Below, piece after piece: positions 8,400-16,776 of a stretch of 51,001 bases of DNA. Made by a program: the position numbers and the translations under genes. The notes below the pieces were generated by a model that was given only the letters and a program-made list of their open reading frames with translations, was not told the origin of the DNA and did not search any database. Positions within the stretch are counted from its first letter, which is position 1, and each line of letters opens with the position of its first letter. The DNA is from Alphaproteobacteria bacterium (GTDB lineage: Bacteria > Pseudomonadota > Alphaproteobacteria > Rhizobiales > JAKIUO01): positions 1 through 51,001 of the forward strand of contig JAJRRW010000116.1 of NCBI GenBank assembly GCA_024279115.1, read 5' to 3'.

Positions 8400-9041
8400 A
8401 TGGAACCTCAACAGGCTCGTTGGACATTTGCCGCCTTTTTGGCGCTATCAGGGTTTATTGTTTTTAACGCCTTGTTTATGCAAAGAGATGCTGGTTTCAC
8501 GCTGCGCGTCAACGCTGATCGAGCCGTGCCGCTGGAAAATGCGCGTCAACTGCTGCAGGTGCCAAGTAATAGTGGCTTCACCAGGCGTGACAAGCTGCAT
8601 GCCGCGATCCGGCGCGAACTCTCAGTGCTCCAGTATTTTCCCGGCAGCAATAGCAGCAGGCTTGACGGCCATCTGGATGCGATGACCATGGGAGCGATCA
8701 TGGCCTATCAATATGATCGGGGGCTGCCTGTCAGCGGTGTTGCCAGTGATGCTTTGTTGAAGGGCTTGTTATTTGGTGGCAACAAAGCGCCGGGGCAGCG
8801 GCAAGGCCCGCCCCAAATGAGTGCCGATACCCATCAGCTGGTCGCCGAAATGCAAGGGATCTTGTCTGCCAAAGGGCACTATGACGGGAAAATAGATGGC
8901 ATTTTCAAGGCCCGGACCATAGAGGCTGTGAAGCGCTTTGAGCGTCGCGCTGGACTGCCTGTCAGCGGCCGGGTTTCTGGCTTGCTGGTGCAAGAATTGA
9001 CCCGCCTGACCGGAGTGGCGTTCAGCGCCTCGCAGAAATAA
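8400..9041 (+). CDS. Membrane-anchored peptidoglycan-binding (PG_binding_1) protein
   Basis: A 213-residue protein with a single N-terminal membrane segment (TFAAFLALSGFIVFNALFM) and two copies of the PG_binding_1 three-helix fold. The first is around residues 60-120 ('LDGHLDAMTMGAIMAYQYDRG'-type repeat, ending LPVSGVASDALL). The second is around residues 140-205 ('GHYDGKIDGIFKARTIEAVK', ending LPVSGRVSGLLVQEL). Each repeat carries the family's D-G-x-x-G and x-x-F/Y-Q/E signature positions. It should sit in the inner membrane facing the periplasm and bind the cell wall, but no catalytic domain is present. The gap to the next gene is 65 bases. Confidence 0.8.
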   Translation: MEPQQARWTFAAFLALSGFIVFNALFMQRDAGFTLRVNADRAVPLENARQLLQVPSNSGFTRRDKLHAAIRRELSVLQYFPGSNSSRLDGHLDAMTMGAIMAYQYDRGLPVSGVASDALLKGLLFGGNKAPGQRQGPPQMSADTHQLVAEMQGILSAKGHYDGKIDGIFKARTIEAVKRFERRAGLPVSGRVSGLLVQELTRLTGVAFSASQK

Positions 9042-9106
9042 CTGTTTTTATTACACTTATTGCCACAAGGCGCTTGCTCGCACGGCTGCGAATCAGTCAC
9101 TGATCC

Positions 9107-9460
9107 ATGATGCGAGTGAAAACAGAAATCTGGGTAAAAGCTTATTTGCGTCGTTGTATGAGCGAGGGCTGCGGCGGCTATGTCATCGCCTCTGGTGATG
9201 AGCATGCCGGAGCGGTGTTTATTCATATCGATAATCTTGCTGGCGGACACTGGCTTTTTGGGCCAGCGCCGGCTGGCATGGCTGATACCAGTGATGAACG
9301 TCGCTGGTGTTCCTGCTTTCCCCAATCACCCGTTACCTTAGAGCAAGCCAGCAGCTACCTTGCGGATCAAAAAAAATATGATCCAGACCTTTGGATTGTT
9401 GAGCTTGAAGACAAGCTGGGACGCCATTTTCTCGACGATCAACTGGTTGACGCTTTGTGA
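9107..9460 (+). CDS. DUF1491 family protein
   Basis: A 117-residue soluble protein of the alphaproteobacterial DUF1491 family, function unknown. Family landmarks are the start 'MRVKTEIWVKAYLRRC' followed by 'GGYVIASGDEHAGAVFIHID', 'LFGPAP', and the C-terminal 'DLWIVELEDKLGRHFLDD'. Two adjacent ATGs (9107, 9110) are possible, and the second gives the usual MR start. It lies immediately after the peptidoglycan-binding gene on the same strand. In several alphaproteobacteria DUF1491 genes sit beside such genes, which supports one transcription unit (recollection, not checked). Confidence 0.85.
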   Translation: MMRVKTEIWVKAYLRRCMSEGCGGYVIASGDEHAGAVFIHIDNLAGGHWLFGPAPAGMADTSDERRWCSCFPQSPVTLEQASSYLADQKKYDPDLWIVELEDKLGRHFLDDQLVDAL

Positions 9461-9638
9461 GGGGCCGCAAGAATGGCTCCCCAAAAATCGTATTCAGGTT
9501 CCGTTCAGACTTGGTTCATTATGTATTTGTTAAGAGGCTATGGAGCTTAATAGAAAAAAGAGAGTGTTGTTGAATAGAAGACATAGCGAACCAGTTGAAG
9601 GATGTACAAGCATCGTGCAAGGTTCTGTGGAGATAAAA

Positions 9639-9782
9639 ATGGCCAATATTATTAAGTTTCCCATCAATCGGGTGAGTAGTTCAAAGAGTGTCAAAACGCT
9701 TTCAGGAGCAACAGCGGAAATTATCATTTTCCCAGGGATCCGTTTCGAACATCACGGCGTCAGTTTTGCAGTGGCAAAATAA
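9639..9782 (+). CDS. Small conserved alphaproteobacterial protein (about 47 aa)
   Basis: A 47-residue protein starting 'MANIIKFPINR' and ending with an 'AEIIIFPGIRFEHH' motif. Short proteins with an N-terminal 'xxIxxFP' and a C-terminal 'AEIIxFxGVRYER' pattern are common and uncharacterised in Hyphomicrobiales, which is the reason to accept this gene. The frame is open further upstream (from 9540), but the extra residues do not look conserved. ATG 9639 is preceded by 'gtggagataaaa', a fair ribosome binding site. No function can be proposed. Confidence 0.5.
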   Translation: MANIIKFPINRVSSSKSVKTLSGATAEIIIFPGIRFEHHGVSFAVAK

Positions 9783-10000
9783 TACTCGTGCGTTCTTGGT
9801 CGCATCCTTTGCACGATCCTCTTATCTGGATCATGCCTGTCGAGAAGAATTGAACTCGTGACCAGGTCCCGGGTTCAATTATTTTTCCAATCGTCTTTTT
9901 CTGGTATTTTGTCGTGGACGGTCAATCCGTTGCCAATGGAGTATCCTTGCAGATCGCGGATATTCAAGAGGTTGCCGTATTCCAGGAGGTTTGCCAGGGC

Positions 10001-10693
10001 GTGCAGGACAAACCAGCTACCATTTTTTCCTATTTATTATTGACCTCGATTGCCTTTGGCTTTTCTGGTTGCTCGGATCGAGGCGACTATGGGCGCCCTG
10101 ACCCCTCCTTGCTATCAAAAACCTATACCAGTTCCATCGCCTCGGCCCGTCATTATCTGGGGGAAGAGCAGGAATATGACCTGCCTTTGACCGCCAGCGA
10201 AGATGCCCTGCGCTCGCGCGCTTTGGATATGGCTTCCATTCAATATGCTGGCGTCGCGGCGCTTGTTATCCTGCCGCGAACAGGCGATGGTTTTTCGTAT
10301 GTTGCCGCTATCACCCAGGATGTGAAAGTTGATCACCAGCGGTTCTCCAGCTTTGTCGAGGCTGCCAGAAAGGTCATGCTCATTGATGAGGCGCGGGCCG
10401 ACCGGTTAATGGGCCTGGATGCTTTGACAGCCCGACGGCAAGATTTTGCGGCGACGCAGCGACGGGGTCGCAATAATCTGTTGATCCGAGAAGGGGTGCG
10501 CGCCATGCGCGAGCGCTCAGCGCAATATCGTACACTATTGGTGCAACTACCAGTGGAACGGCCCGAAGTGCCCCTTTTGGAGCTGCAAACAGCTTATGAT
10601 CGTTTCCACGAGGAGGTGGTGCTGTTTCATGGTGAAATCGATCAACGTGCCCATATGAAGCTTGGTCAAACTGGCAAAATATCGCCCTACTGA
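10001..10693 (+). CDS. Predicted lipoprotein, function unknown
   Basis: About 230 residues. Starting at GTG 10001 gives a classical lipoprotein signal: a short polar stretch with Lys, hydrophobic FSYLLLTSIAFGF and the lipobox FSGC (Cys near residue 24). An 'aggagg' Shine-Dalgarno ends 11 bases before this GTG, which supports it over the GTG at 9914. The mature protein is helical, charged and rich in Arg and Leu, for example 'SAQYRTLLVQLPVERPEVPL' and a C-terminal amphipathic helix. It likely sits on the periplasmic side of a membrane. I do not recognise a domain. It is convergent with the DUF1254-like gene, with only a few bases between stops. Confidence 0.6.
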   Translation: MQDKPATIFSYLLLTSIAFGFSGCSDRGDYGRPDPSLLSKTYTSSIASARHYLGEEQEYDLPLTASEDALRSRALDMASIQYAGVAALVILPRTGDGFSYVAAITQDVKVDHQRFSSFVEAARKVMLIDEARADRLMGLDALTARRQDFAATQRRGRNNLLIREGVRAMRERSAQYRTLLVQLPVERPEVPLLELQTAYDRFHEEVVLFHGEIDQRAHMKLGQTGKISPY

Positions 10694-10696
10694 ATG

Positions 10697-11305
10697 TTAT
10701 CTTCCCGTTGCGGCTTGTTGATCAAAGGTGACGGGACGGCAAAAAGCCTGTTTCAAAAGCGCCGAGACTTCGGCTGCAAAGGCTGGCTTGGGAACCGGGG
10801 CGCGGATCAGGATCATGCCCGTTTTAGCGGGGGCTGAAACGGTGATCTCGCGCAATTCCGTTTTACCAGCGGCTCCCAGATTTTGTTCTTCCTGCTTTTC
10901 ATTATCGATGGTTCTATCGACCACGACGAGCAGATTGACGGCCTTGCTTTGGACGTGCCGGCCACTGATCAGGTAATAGTTTTCGCCGTGCGGTGTATAA
11001 AGGGCGATGGACCACAAATCGTTTGGCAAGGGAGCGCGTAATTGCAAGGGACCATTGGAAAGATCATAGCGGCAGATCGCATAGCTCACATCTGGGGCCA
11101 TGAAGGTGAGGGGAGAAGGTCGGCCTGGCGCTTGTGTTAAAATGGCAAGTTCGTTGAGCTTGGTGCTGTCTTCAAGGCGCGACCAGGCATTGCCCTTTGA
11201 GACATGGGGCATGATTAAAATGATACAGATATGAACCGCTGCTCCAAACACGCTGATGGTTGCGATTTTGTATAGGAGCTGTGAGATGGGAATGTTTAGT
11301 GACAA
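10697..11305 (-). CDS. DUF1254-like membrane-anchored protein
   Basis: A 202-residue protein with one N-terminal membrane segment (ISVFGAAVHICIILIMPHV) and a periplasmic domain of the DUF1254 type. This domain shows 'DVSYAICRYDLSNGPLQLRAPLPNDLWSIALYTP' in family fashion (landmarks: YAICRYDLS and LWSIALYTPHGENYYLI) and 'MILIRAPVP' near the C-terminus. It overlaps by ten bases the upstream DUF1214-like gene on the same strand. This paired arrangement of two short, membrane-anchored relatives of the DUF1254/DUF1214 halves is common in Hyphomicrobiales. The function is unknown, and the pairing suggests a two-subunit envelope complex. Positions are those of the gene read on the minus strand. Confidence 0.75.
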   Translation of the reverse strand: MSLNIPISQLLYKIATISVFGAAVHICIILIMPHVSKGNAWSRLEDSTKLNELAILTQAPGRPSPLTFMAPDVSYAICRYDLSNGPLQLRAPLPNDLWSIALYTPHGENYYLISGRHVQSKAVNLLVVVDRTIDNEKQEEQNLGAAGKTELREITVSAPAKTGMILIRAPVPKPAFAAEVSALLKQAFCRPVTFDQQAATGR

Positions 11306-11940
11306 TCCTGCCTCCTGATAATGGGTAGGTTCTGTTCGATGGAATTGCTGCGCTGGGCATTTTTACTGGCGTGAATACCGTACAGGCGCAGCATCAAGGT
11401 GAGATCGTTCTCGCCGGCAATTTCAATCCAGTTTCCCGGTCGCGCCCGTCGTGCCAGATGAATGGTGTAACTACCATTTTCATAGCGCAGGGCGGAACTG
11501 CTATTGATCGAGGATCGGGCGCTGTTGTTTTTGATGTGACGGCCATCGGGCGAATAGACGGCCAGCGACCACCAGTCCGAAGCCAGCGGTTTGCCATCAA
11601 GTGCATAATCGCAGTCCGCAGCAATTTTCTCCCCTTCGCTGTCATGGGTCGCGGCAAAATAAAGCGCGTTGCTGGAGGTAATGGGCAGGCGTCCTTTGCG
11701 CGACATATGGGCAAGCGTATAGGGGTCGGCGCCGACATCACCATCATGGATCCACAATTGCCAGGATCCCGATTGAGAGGTGGTGAGAGCGGAGCCGTTT
11801 TCGATCATGTACCAGGCTGAAACCGAGCCAATCGTAATGCCGCCAAGAATGAACAGGACAATACGCCCGGCAAAGGCCAGCAGCGGAGCGTGGCGATAGC
11901 GGCGGATCCTGTTTTTTAAATATATAAACCGGCTTTTCAT
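11296..11940 (-). CDS. DUF1214 family membrane-anchored protein
   Basis: A 214-residue protein. A basic N-terminus (KNRIRRYRH) precedes a single membrane helix (IVLFILGGITIGSVSAWYMI). The periplasmic domain has DUF1214 landmarks: 'GSWQLWIHDGDVGADPYTLA', 'NALYFAATHDSEG', 'WWSLAVYSPDG', and the end 'LMLRLYGIH'. The motif order matches the C-terminal (DUF1214) half of larger DUF1254-DUF1214 proteins. The gene is the first of a two-gene unit with the DUF1254-like gene, overlapping it by ten bases, and lies downstream of the penicillin-binding protein gene on the same strand. An envelope role is inferred only from location and topology. Confidence 0.8.
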   Translation of the reverse strand: MKSRFIYLKNRIRRYRHAPLLAFAGRIVLFILGGITIGSVSAWYMIENGSALTTSQSGSWQLWIHDGDVGADPYTLAHMSRKGRLPITSSNALYFAATHDSEGEKIAADCDYALDGKPLASDWWSLAVYSPDGRHIKNNSARSSINSSSALRYENGSYTIHLARRARPGNWIEIAGENDLTLMLRLYGIHASKNAQRSNSIEQNLPIIRRQDCH

Positions 11941-12018
11941 TGCGAAGTTTCAATCACCTGTGTCATGTCATCCATGCCAGGCCTGGAAACATTTCACCGG
12001 CATGGGTCTCAAAATCAG

Positions 12019-14145
12019 TTACTGATTAGGCTTGTTCAAAGGCTCAAGTGCGGCCCTGTCTCTTCGTTTAGTGGCGGACAGAGGTTTGGCGTCTTTCATC
12101 ATTTTGGCGATGCTGTCGAGCACGGTTTCGGTTTTCTTTGGCAAGCCTCGCACAGCTCCGATCTCGCTGGACAGGTTGGGATTGGCTTTGCGCAGGGCCT
12201 TCATGCGGCGCACATTGGCAATCTGCTGTGGATGGATCGCCAGGCCGGGCAGTTTGGGGATGTCAGGATTAAGATGAGCCCTCGACATATAGTCATGCCA
12301 GGCCATGGCTGGCATGGAGCCCCCTGTGACGCGGTTGGTTTTGCGCCGATAATCATCATTTCCAAACCATACACCGGTCACATATTTGCCGGTAAATCCC
12401 ATAAACCAGGCGTCGGAAAAACTTGAGGTTGTGCCGGTTTTACCAGCGGATGTGGTAAAGTCGAGCCCGGCCCGTCGCGCTGTTCCCCCCGGCAGGACAA
12501 CCCGCCCCATCATCGAGACAAGATAGGCGACATCTTGTTCCTTATATATGCGCTTGAGGGGGTTCTTGGCCCGATCTCTGGAATAGACAACCCGGTCGGA
12601 AGAATCCATTATTTTGGTCACCCCATAGGGTTTGGCCCGCAGGCCGCCATTGGCAAAACTGGCATAACCTGCCGTGTGTTGCAGGACCGTTACGCCTTGA
12701 TCACCAAGTGACATGGAGCAGCTTGGCCTGATATGGGTGATGCCGGCTTTTTTGAGATTGTCGATGACTTTGTCGCGGACATATTTAAGGGAAATCCGCA
12801 CCGCCACGGTATTGATTGATTTTTGCAGGGCAAAGGCGAGGGGCACGCGCCCTCTATATCGGCCACCATAGTTTCTGGGATACCAGCGATTGCAATAGAT
12901 AGGGCCATCCAGAATGCGTGAATTTGGTCTCATGCCATGTTGGATGGCAGTGAGGTAGACATAGGGTTTTATGGACGAGCCTGGTTGCCGCAATGACTGG
13001 GTCGCGCGGTTGAACTGCGAGCGGCCATAATCAGTGCCCCCGACAATCGCCCGCACGGCTCCGTCCAGTTCCAGTGAGACCATGGCGCCAGCACTGATGC
13101 GTTTGGATTTTCCATAGGTACGGATAATGTTTTTGGTAATCTGCTCGGCGGTGCGCTGCAAATTTGTATCGACGGTTGTCTTGACCTTCAAGACATAGGA
13201 GTTTTTGCCTTTCATCAATCGCTTGACCTCAAGAAAGGCCCAATCGAGGAAATAGTCCGGGGTATATTGCTCGGGGCGCTCCTTGACCACCGCCGGGTTC
13301 AGGCGGGCCCCGTGAACCTGTCCCTCGGTCATAAAACCCGCTTGCACGAGATTGGTCAAAACCTCATTGGTGCGTACTTTTGATTTGCCGGGATTATTGT
13401 GCGGCGCATAGGTGGTGGGCGCTTTGAACAATCCTCCAAGCAGGGCGGCTTCGGCCAGGGTGACATCGCGAATGGATTTATCGAAATAATATTGAGCCGC
13501 CGCTTCCACGCCAAAGGTACCACCGCCCATATAGGCGCGGTCGAAATACATTTTGAGGATCTCATCCTTGGACAGGTTGGTCTCCAGCCAAATGGCCAAA
13601 AAGGCCTCCTTGATTTTGCGCTCCAGGGTTCTCTCCGAGGTCAAAAACAGGTTTTTGGCGAGCTGCTGGGTGATGGAGCTGCCGCCTTGCACCGTTTCAG
13701 AACGGATATTGCTGATAAGGGCGCGCAAGGTGCCGATCAGGTCAATGCCAAAATGCTGGTAAAAACGCCGGTCTTCAGTGGCCAGCGCCGATTTGATCAT
13801 ATGATCGGGAATTTCTGACAGGGGAACGGCATCCGAATGCAAAATACCGCGCTTGCCGATTTCATTGCCATAGCGATCAAGAAAGGTGACGGAATACTGG
13901 CCGCTGGTGCGCCAGGTTTCATTGATTTCTTCAAACGCTGGCAATGCGAACATCAACATCACCATGAAACCAGCCGTGCCCAGTGTCAAACCTTCGGAAA
14001 ACAGCTCAGCGGAGAATTTGCTAACACCCGAGACGTTAAAACGCGAAAAAAACGTCGAGTAATTACTCCAGCCGTTTTTGATCGCCGACCAGGCTCTCTC
14101 GGGCATCTGCCCAATACGTTCATCCAGCCAAACCAAGTCTATCAA
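12019..14145 (-). CDS. Bifunctional penicillin-binding protein (class A, PBP1A-type)
   Basis: A 708-residue class A PBP that polymerises and crosslinks peptidoglycan in the periplasm. A cytoplasmic tail precedes one membrane helix (GTAGFMVMLMFALPAF). The GT51 transglycosylase domain has 'EDRRFYQHFGIDLIGTLRA' and 'GGSSITQQLAKNLFL', and later 'LWLETNLSKDEIL'-type and 'GVEAAAQYYF' motifs. The transpeptidase domain has the active serine in 'RQPGSSIKPYVYL' (SxxK), 'KSINTVAV' (SxN) and 'AGKTGTTSSFSDAW' (KTG). All catalytic motifs are intact. The C-terminal tail is basic and probably disordered. The DUF1214/DUF1254 pair lies about 80 bases downstream on the same strand and may be co-transcribed, which fits an envelope role for that pair. 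Confidence 0.93.
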   Translation of the reverse strand: MIDLVWLDERIGQMPERAWSAIKNGWSNYSTFFSRFNVSGVSKFSAELFSEGLTLGTAGFMVMLMFALPAFEEINETWRTSGQYSVTFLDRYGNEIGKRGILHSDAVPLSEIPDHMIKSALATEDRRFYQHFGIDLIGTLRALISNIRSETVQGGSSITQQLAKNLFLTSERTLERKIKEAFLAIWLETNLSKDEILKMYFDRAYMGGGTFGVEAAAQYYFDKSIRDVTLAEAALLGGLFKAPTTYAPHNNPGKSKVRTNEVLTNLVQAGFMTEGQVHGARLNPAVVKERPEQYTPDYFLDWAFLEVKRLMKGKNSYVLKVKTTVDTNLQRTAEQITKNIIRTYGKSKRISAGAMVSLELDGAVRAIVGGTDYGRSQFNRATQSLRQPGSSIKPYVYLTAIQHGMRPNSRILDGPIYCNRWYPRNYGGRYRGRVPLAFALQKSINTVAVRISLKYVRDKVIDNLKKAGITHIRPSCSMSLGDQGVTVLQHTAGYASFANGGLRAKPYGVTKIMDSSDRVVYSRDRAKNPLKRIYKEQDVAYLVSMMGRVVLPGGTARRAGLDFTTSAGKTGTTSSFSDAWFMGFTGKYVTGVWFGNDDYRRKTNRVTGGSMPAMAWHDYMSRAHLNPDIPKLPGLAIHPQQIANVRRMKALRKANPNLSSEIGAVRGLPKKTETVLDSIAKMMKDAKPLSATKRRDRAALEPLNKPNQ

Positions 14146-14402
14146 GTCAGATCCCCAAATCGGTTATGGTCTGCCAAAGGCGCGGCGGACCGTTGCATGC
14201 CAACGCAAGTGACTTAACGCCTCTTCTTACCTATCACATATAGACTTATATATGGGCGGTAAGCGAATTCGTCCAAACAGTCAAGAATTGGCGATTGTCA
14301 GACAAAATATTTAGCCAAATAGCCAGAGCGCGAATATGGTTGCAAGGTGCCGATGGTAAATATTAGCGGACATCAATGTTGAGGGAAAGATAGGATTGTC
14401 AA

Positions 14403-14852
14403 ATGGCAGAATTAAGAGCAAAATTTTGGGAAAATCTGCCGCTTGCGGATCTCACTCAAGCGGAATGGGAGGCCTTGTGTGATGGTTGTGGTCTGTGCTG
14501 TCTCGTCAAGCTGGAAGATGAGTATACGCACAAGATCTATTTCACCAATCTCGTTTGCTCCTTGCTGGATATAGAGTCATGTAATTGTTCCGACTATGGA
14601 AATAGGCGTGCCGAAATGCCGGACTGTCGCCCCATTACCTTGCAGACCCTGGAAGAAATTGAATGGTTGCCGCCCAGCTGCGCCTATCGTTTGCGCCGCC
14701 AAGGCAGGCCGTTATTTGCGTGGCACCCGTTGGTCTCTGGAGATAAAGACACTGTTCACAAGGCAAATATTTCCACCCGTGGCTGGACGGTCAGCGAAAA
14801 AGGCGTGCCGATTGACGACTATGAAGACTATCTGATCAGTGATCCGTTTTAG
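14403..14852 (+). CDS. YcgN family cysteine-cluster protein
   Basis: A 149-residue protein of the YcgN/UPF0260 family. It has the metal-binding-like cysteine cluster 'CDGCGLCCLVKLEDE' near the N-terminus (C residues spaced C-x2-C-x2-CC), then 'CSLLDIESCNCSDYGNR' and 'MPDCRPI', and the family segment 'LPPSCAYRLRRQGRPLFAWH'. The function is unknown, and the cluster suggests zinc or iron-sulfur binding. It is the last ordinary chromosomal gene before the GTA-like cluster. Its stop is 38 bases before the promoter-like sequence that precedes the terminase genes. Confidence 0.9.
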   Translation: MAELRAKFWENLPLADLTQAEWEALCDGCGLCCLVKLEDEYTHKIYFTNLVCSLLDIESCNCSDYGNRRAEMPDCRPITLQTLEEIEWLPPSCAYRLRRQGRPLFAWHPLVSGDKDTVHKANISTRGWTVSEKGVPIDDYEDYLISDPF

Positions 14853-14890
14853 CAAAATAGGAATAAAAGCAAATAATAGGAAAATAATCC

Positions 14891-14919
14891 TTGACAGCGT
14901 CGCGCTGTTTGTGTAGGTT
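14891..14919 (+). promoter_or_regulatory. Sigma70-type promoter upstream of the GTA-like cluster
   Basis: TTGACA (14891-14896) and TAGGTT (14914-14919) are separated by 17 bases, an almost ideal housekeeping promoter. Transcription would begin near 14926, about 70 bases before the GTG proposed for the small terminase gene and about 170 bases before the terminator inside that gene. Confidence 0.6.
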
Positions 14920-14995
14920 CATGGTAGATCAACAAAAGTGCGCGGGGATGACGGCGCGGTTTTGTGATTGCAGGGATAATACTGGTGGTGAGTTT

Positions 14996-15379
14996 GTGTC
15001 TTTGAAATCAAAACAAAAGCCTGCAACGAACGAGCAGTTTAAAAAGCGAAAAAAAGTGAATAGCAACAGCCGGGATCGGATATCCCGGCTTTTTTTATGG
15101 CTGGATGAAACACTTGTGTTTTTAGAGCACCGTCATTTGCAAACAGATGAAGCGCTTACCTCGGCTGAACATGAAAAGGATGCGCGAACCATGATTTCCC
15201 TCATCCGGGTCTATGAAAAACTCGTGGAGATGACAGAACACCTTGATCAAAAAAAGCCGGGCGCAAGTCTCGATCTCAAGGGATATGATGCCGCCGAGAC
15301 GGAGCAAATGCGCCTCGAGATTGCGCAGCGTATTGAGCGCCTGCAACGGCAAAACGAGCAATGCGAGAGCGACGAATAA
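14996..15379 (+). CDS. GTA small terminase-like protein (g1)
   Basis: About 127 residues if GTG 14996 is used (preceded by 'ggtggtgag'). The start is uncertain: a later GTG at 15116 would give a protein of about 87 residues. The N-terminus is very basic (KKRKKVNSNSRDR). The C-terminal half is helical, with 'AEHEKDARTMISLIRVYEKL' and 'EQMRLEIAQRIERLQRQ', a pattern seen in small proteins preceding the large terminase in RcGTA-like clusters. In RcGTA the g1 protein is the small terminase that feeds DNA to the packaging motor. It overlaps g2. An intrinsic terminator hairpin lies within its 5' part, so the upstream promoter may mostly make a short RNA. Confidence 0.6.
   Translation: MSLKSKQKPATNEQFKKRKKVNSNSRDRISRLFLWLDETLVFLEHRHLQTDEALTSAEHEKDARTMISLIRVYEKLVEMTEHLDQKKPGASLDLKGYDAAETEQMRLEIAQRIERLQRQNEQCESDE
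15068..15096 (+). terminator. Intrinsic terminator inside the 5' part of g1
   Basis: A nine-base perfect stem (AGCCGGGAT at 15068-15076 with ATCCCGGCT at 15082-15090) with a five-base loop is followed directly by seven Ts. With the promoter at 14891 it would bound a transcript of about 170 bases. It lies inside the reading frame assigned to the small terminase. Confidence 0.75.
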
Positions 15380-16634
15380 TCTAAGCGATGAAGAGCTGCT
15401 GGCGATTTCTTTTGACTGGCAGCTATGGGCGCGAGAAGATCAACTGCCTCCCCTTGGTGACTGGCATACCTGGCTGGTCTTGGGGGGCAGGGGATCAGGA
15501 AAAACCCGCACCGGCGCGGAGTGGGTCCGCGGCCTCGCCCTTGGTCTGCCCGGTTTTTCCGATAAGCCGATCGCCCGCATCGCGCTGGTCGGCGAGACGC
15601 TGGAAGATGTGCGCTCCGTGATGATCGAGGGAGAATCGGGCCTGCTGGCCGTGCACCCCAAACATCAGCGCCCGCATTTTGAAAGTTCAAAACATTTGCT
15701 CACCTGGCCCAATGGCTCCATCGCGCAAATGTTTTCAGGCAATCGCCCAGATGGCTTGCGCGGTCCCCAGTTTGCCGCCGCCTGGTGCGATGAATTGTGC
15801 AAATGGCGCTATCCGCAAGAGACCTGGGACATGCTGCAATTTGCCTTGCGCCTTGGCCAGAGACCGCGCCAGATTGTCACCACGACGCCGCGCCCCATTG
15901 CTCTGTTAAAGCAATTGCTGAAAAGCGAGGGGGTCTGTATTGACCAAAGCAAGACAAGCGTCAACAAGGCTTTTTTGGCAACAGGTTTTGTGGAGCGGGT
16001 CAACAGGCAATATGGCGGCACCCGGTTGGGGCGCCAGGAACTTGACGCCGAAATTCTGGATGATCGGATTGATGCCTTGTGGCACCGCGCCCAGCTCGAC
16101 CAGTTGCGCACCAAACAAACACCAGAGCTGACGCGCATTGTCGTCGCCATTGATCCGCCCGTCACCTCGCATGCCAATTCGGATGCCTGCGGGCTGATTG
16201 TTGCGGGTTTGTGCGAGCAAGGGCACGGCTATGTGTTGTCAGATCTGACGTTACAAACAGCCTCGCCTCTGCAATGGGCGCGCGCTGCGGTCAATGCTTA
16301 TCATCGTTTTGAAGCCGACCGCATCGTCGCCGAGGTTAATCAGGGCGGCGAAATGGTCGAGACGGTGATCCGCCAGATCGACAGATCGGTGGCCATCACC
16401 TCGGTACGGGCCACACGTGGAAAATATATCAGAGCGGAACCGGTCGCGGCTCTTTATGAACAAGGCCGGGTGCACCATGTGGGCTCTTTGCCTTTATTGG
16501 AAGATGAATTATGCGATTTTGGCCCCGGCGGCCTCACAAGTGGCAAAAGCCCCGACCGGCTTGATGCGCTGGTCTGGGCGCTCACCGACCTGATGCTCAA
16601 AGGGGGCGTGGAGCCAAGGGTGCGCAATTTGTAA
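15333..16634 (+). CDS. GTA/phage large terminase (g2)
   Basis: About 433 residues. It is the packaging motor ATPase/nuclease of the GTA-like particle, homologous in order and motifs to RcGTA g2. The N-terminal 'SFDWQLWAREDQLPPLGDW' is followed by Walker A 'LGGRGSGKTRTGAEW' (near residues 50-64) and the Walker B region 'AAAWCDELCKWRYPQ'. A C-terminal RNase H-like nuclease domain has 'IVVAIDPPVTS', 'DRIVAEVNQGGEMVE' and 'KSPDRLDALVWALTDL', whose acidic residues coordinate metal. No ATG suits the start. TTG 15333 is used, overlapping g1 by 47 bases, and the exact start is uncertain. The gene is intact. In RcGTA packaging is headful-like and non-specific, which is inferred here from family only. 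Confidence 0.92.
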   Translation: MSACNGKTSNARATNNLSDEELLAISFDWQLWAREDQLPPLGDWHTWLVLGGRGSGKTRTGAEWVRGLALGLPGFSDKPIARIALVGETLEDVRSVMIEGESGLLAVHPKHQRPHFESSKHLLTWPNGSIAQMFSGNRPDGLRGPQFAAAWCDELCKWRYPQETWDMLQFALRLGQRPRQIVTTTPRPIALLKQLLKSEGVCIDQSKTSVNKAFLATGFVERVNRQYGGTRLGRQELDAEILDDRIDALWHRAQLDQLRTKQTPELTRIVVAIDPPVTSHANSDACGLIVAGLCEQGHGYVLSDLTLQTASPLQWARAAVNAYHRFEADRIVAEVNQGGEMVETVIRQIDRSVAITSVRATRGKYIRAEPVAALYEQGRVHHVGSLPLLEDELCDFGPGGLTSGKSPDRLDALVWALTDLMLKGGVEPRVRNL

Positions 16635-16637
16635 TGT

Positions 16638-16755
16638 CCTCGCCGGGGGGCAGCTTGTTCAGCTGGAACCAAAGGCGAGCCTTTGGAAACCATTTGATCA
16701 AGGGTTTGGGGACTAGTCCCCAATGCCGGCCGCACAGGCTGCCCGCCCGGCGAGG
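16638..16755. repeat. MITE-like repeat, copy A (g2/metY gap)
   Basis: A 118-base element bounded by the perfect 10-bp inverted repeat CCTCGCCGGG...CCCGGCGAGG. It contains CAGCTTGTTCAGCTG (16651-16665) near one end and the perfect 18-base palindrome TTGGGGACTAGTCCCCAA. Related copies lie at 21812-22028 and 28260-28379 in the opposite orientation. It fills the convergent gap between g2 and metY. No target-site duplication was clear. Confidence 0.7.
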
Positions 16756-16776
16756 GGCGAGCGCCGATAGGCGCTT

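Noticed and set aside
12032-14217. Long open frames on the plus strand opposite the penicillin-binding protein
   Set aside because: They are antisense reflections of a well-supported gene, without ribosome binding sites or recognisable domains.
14926-15096. SRP RNA (4.5S) or 6S RNA
   Set aside because: The GGAAG/GNAR-type apical motif of SRP RNA and the long 6S bulge stem could not be found; only promoter and terminator support a transcript.
15243-15332. Earlier start for the large terminase inside g1
   Set aside because: The residues encoded there are antiparallel in style to terminase N-termini (many Arg/Ser/Cys, no conservation expected) and simply reflect the overlapping g1 gene.
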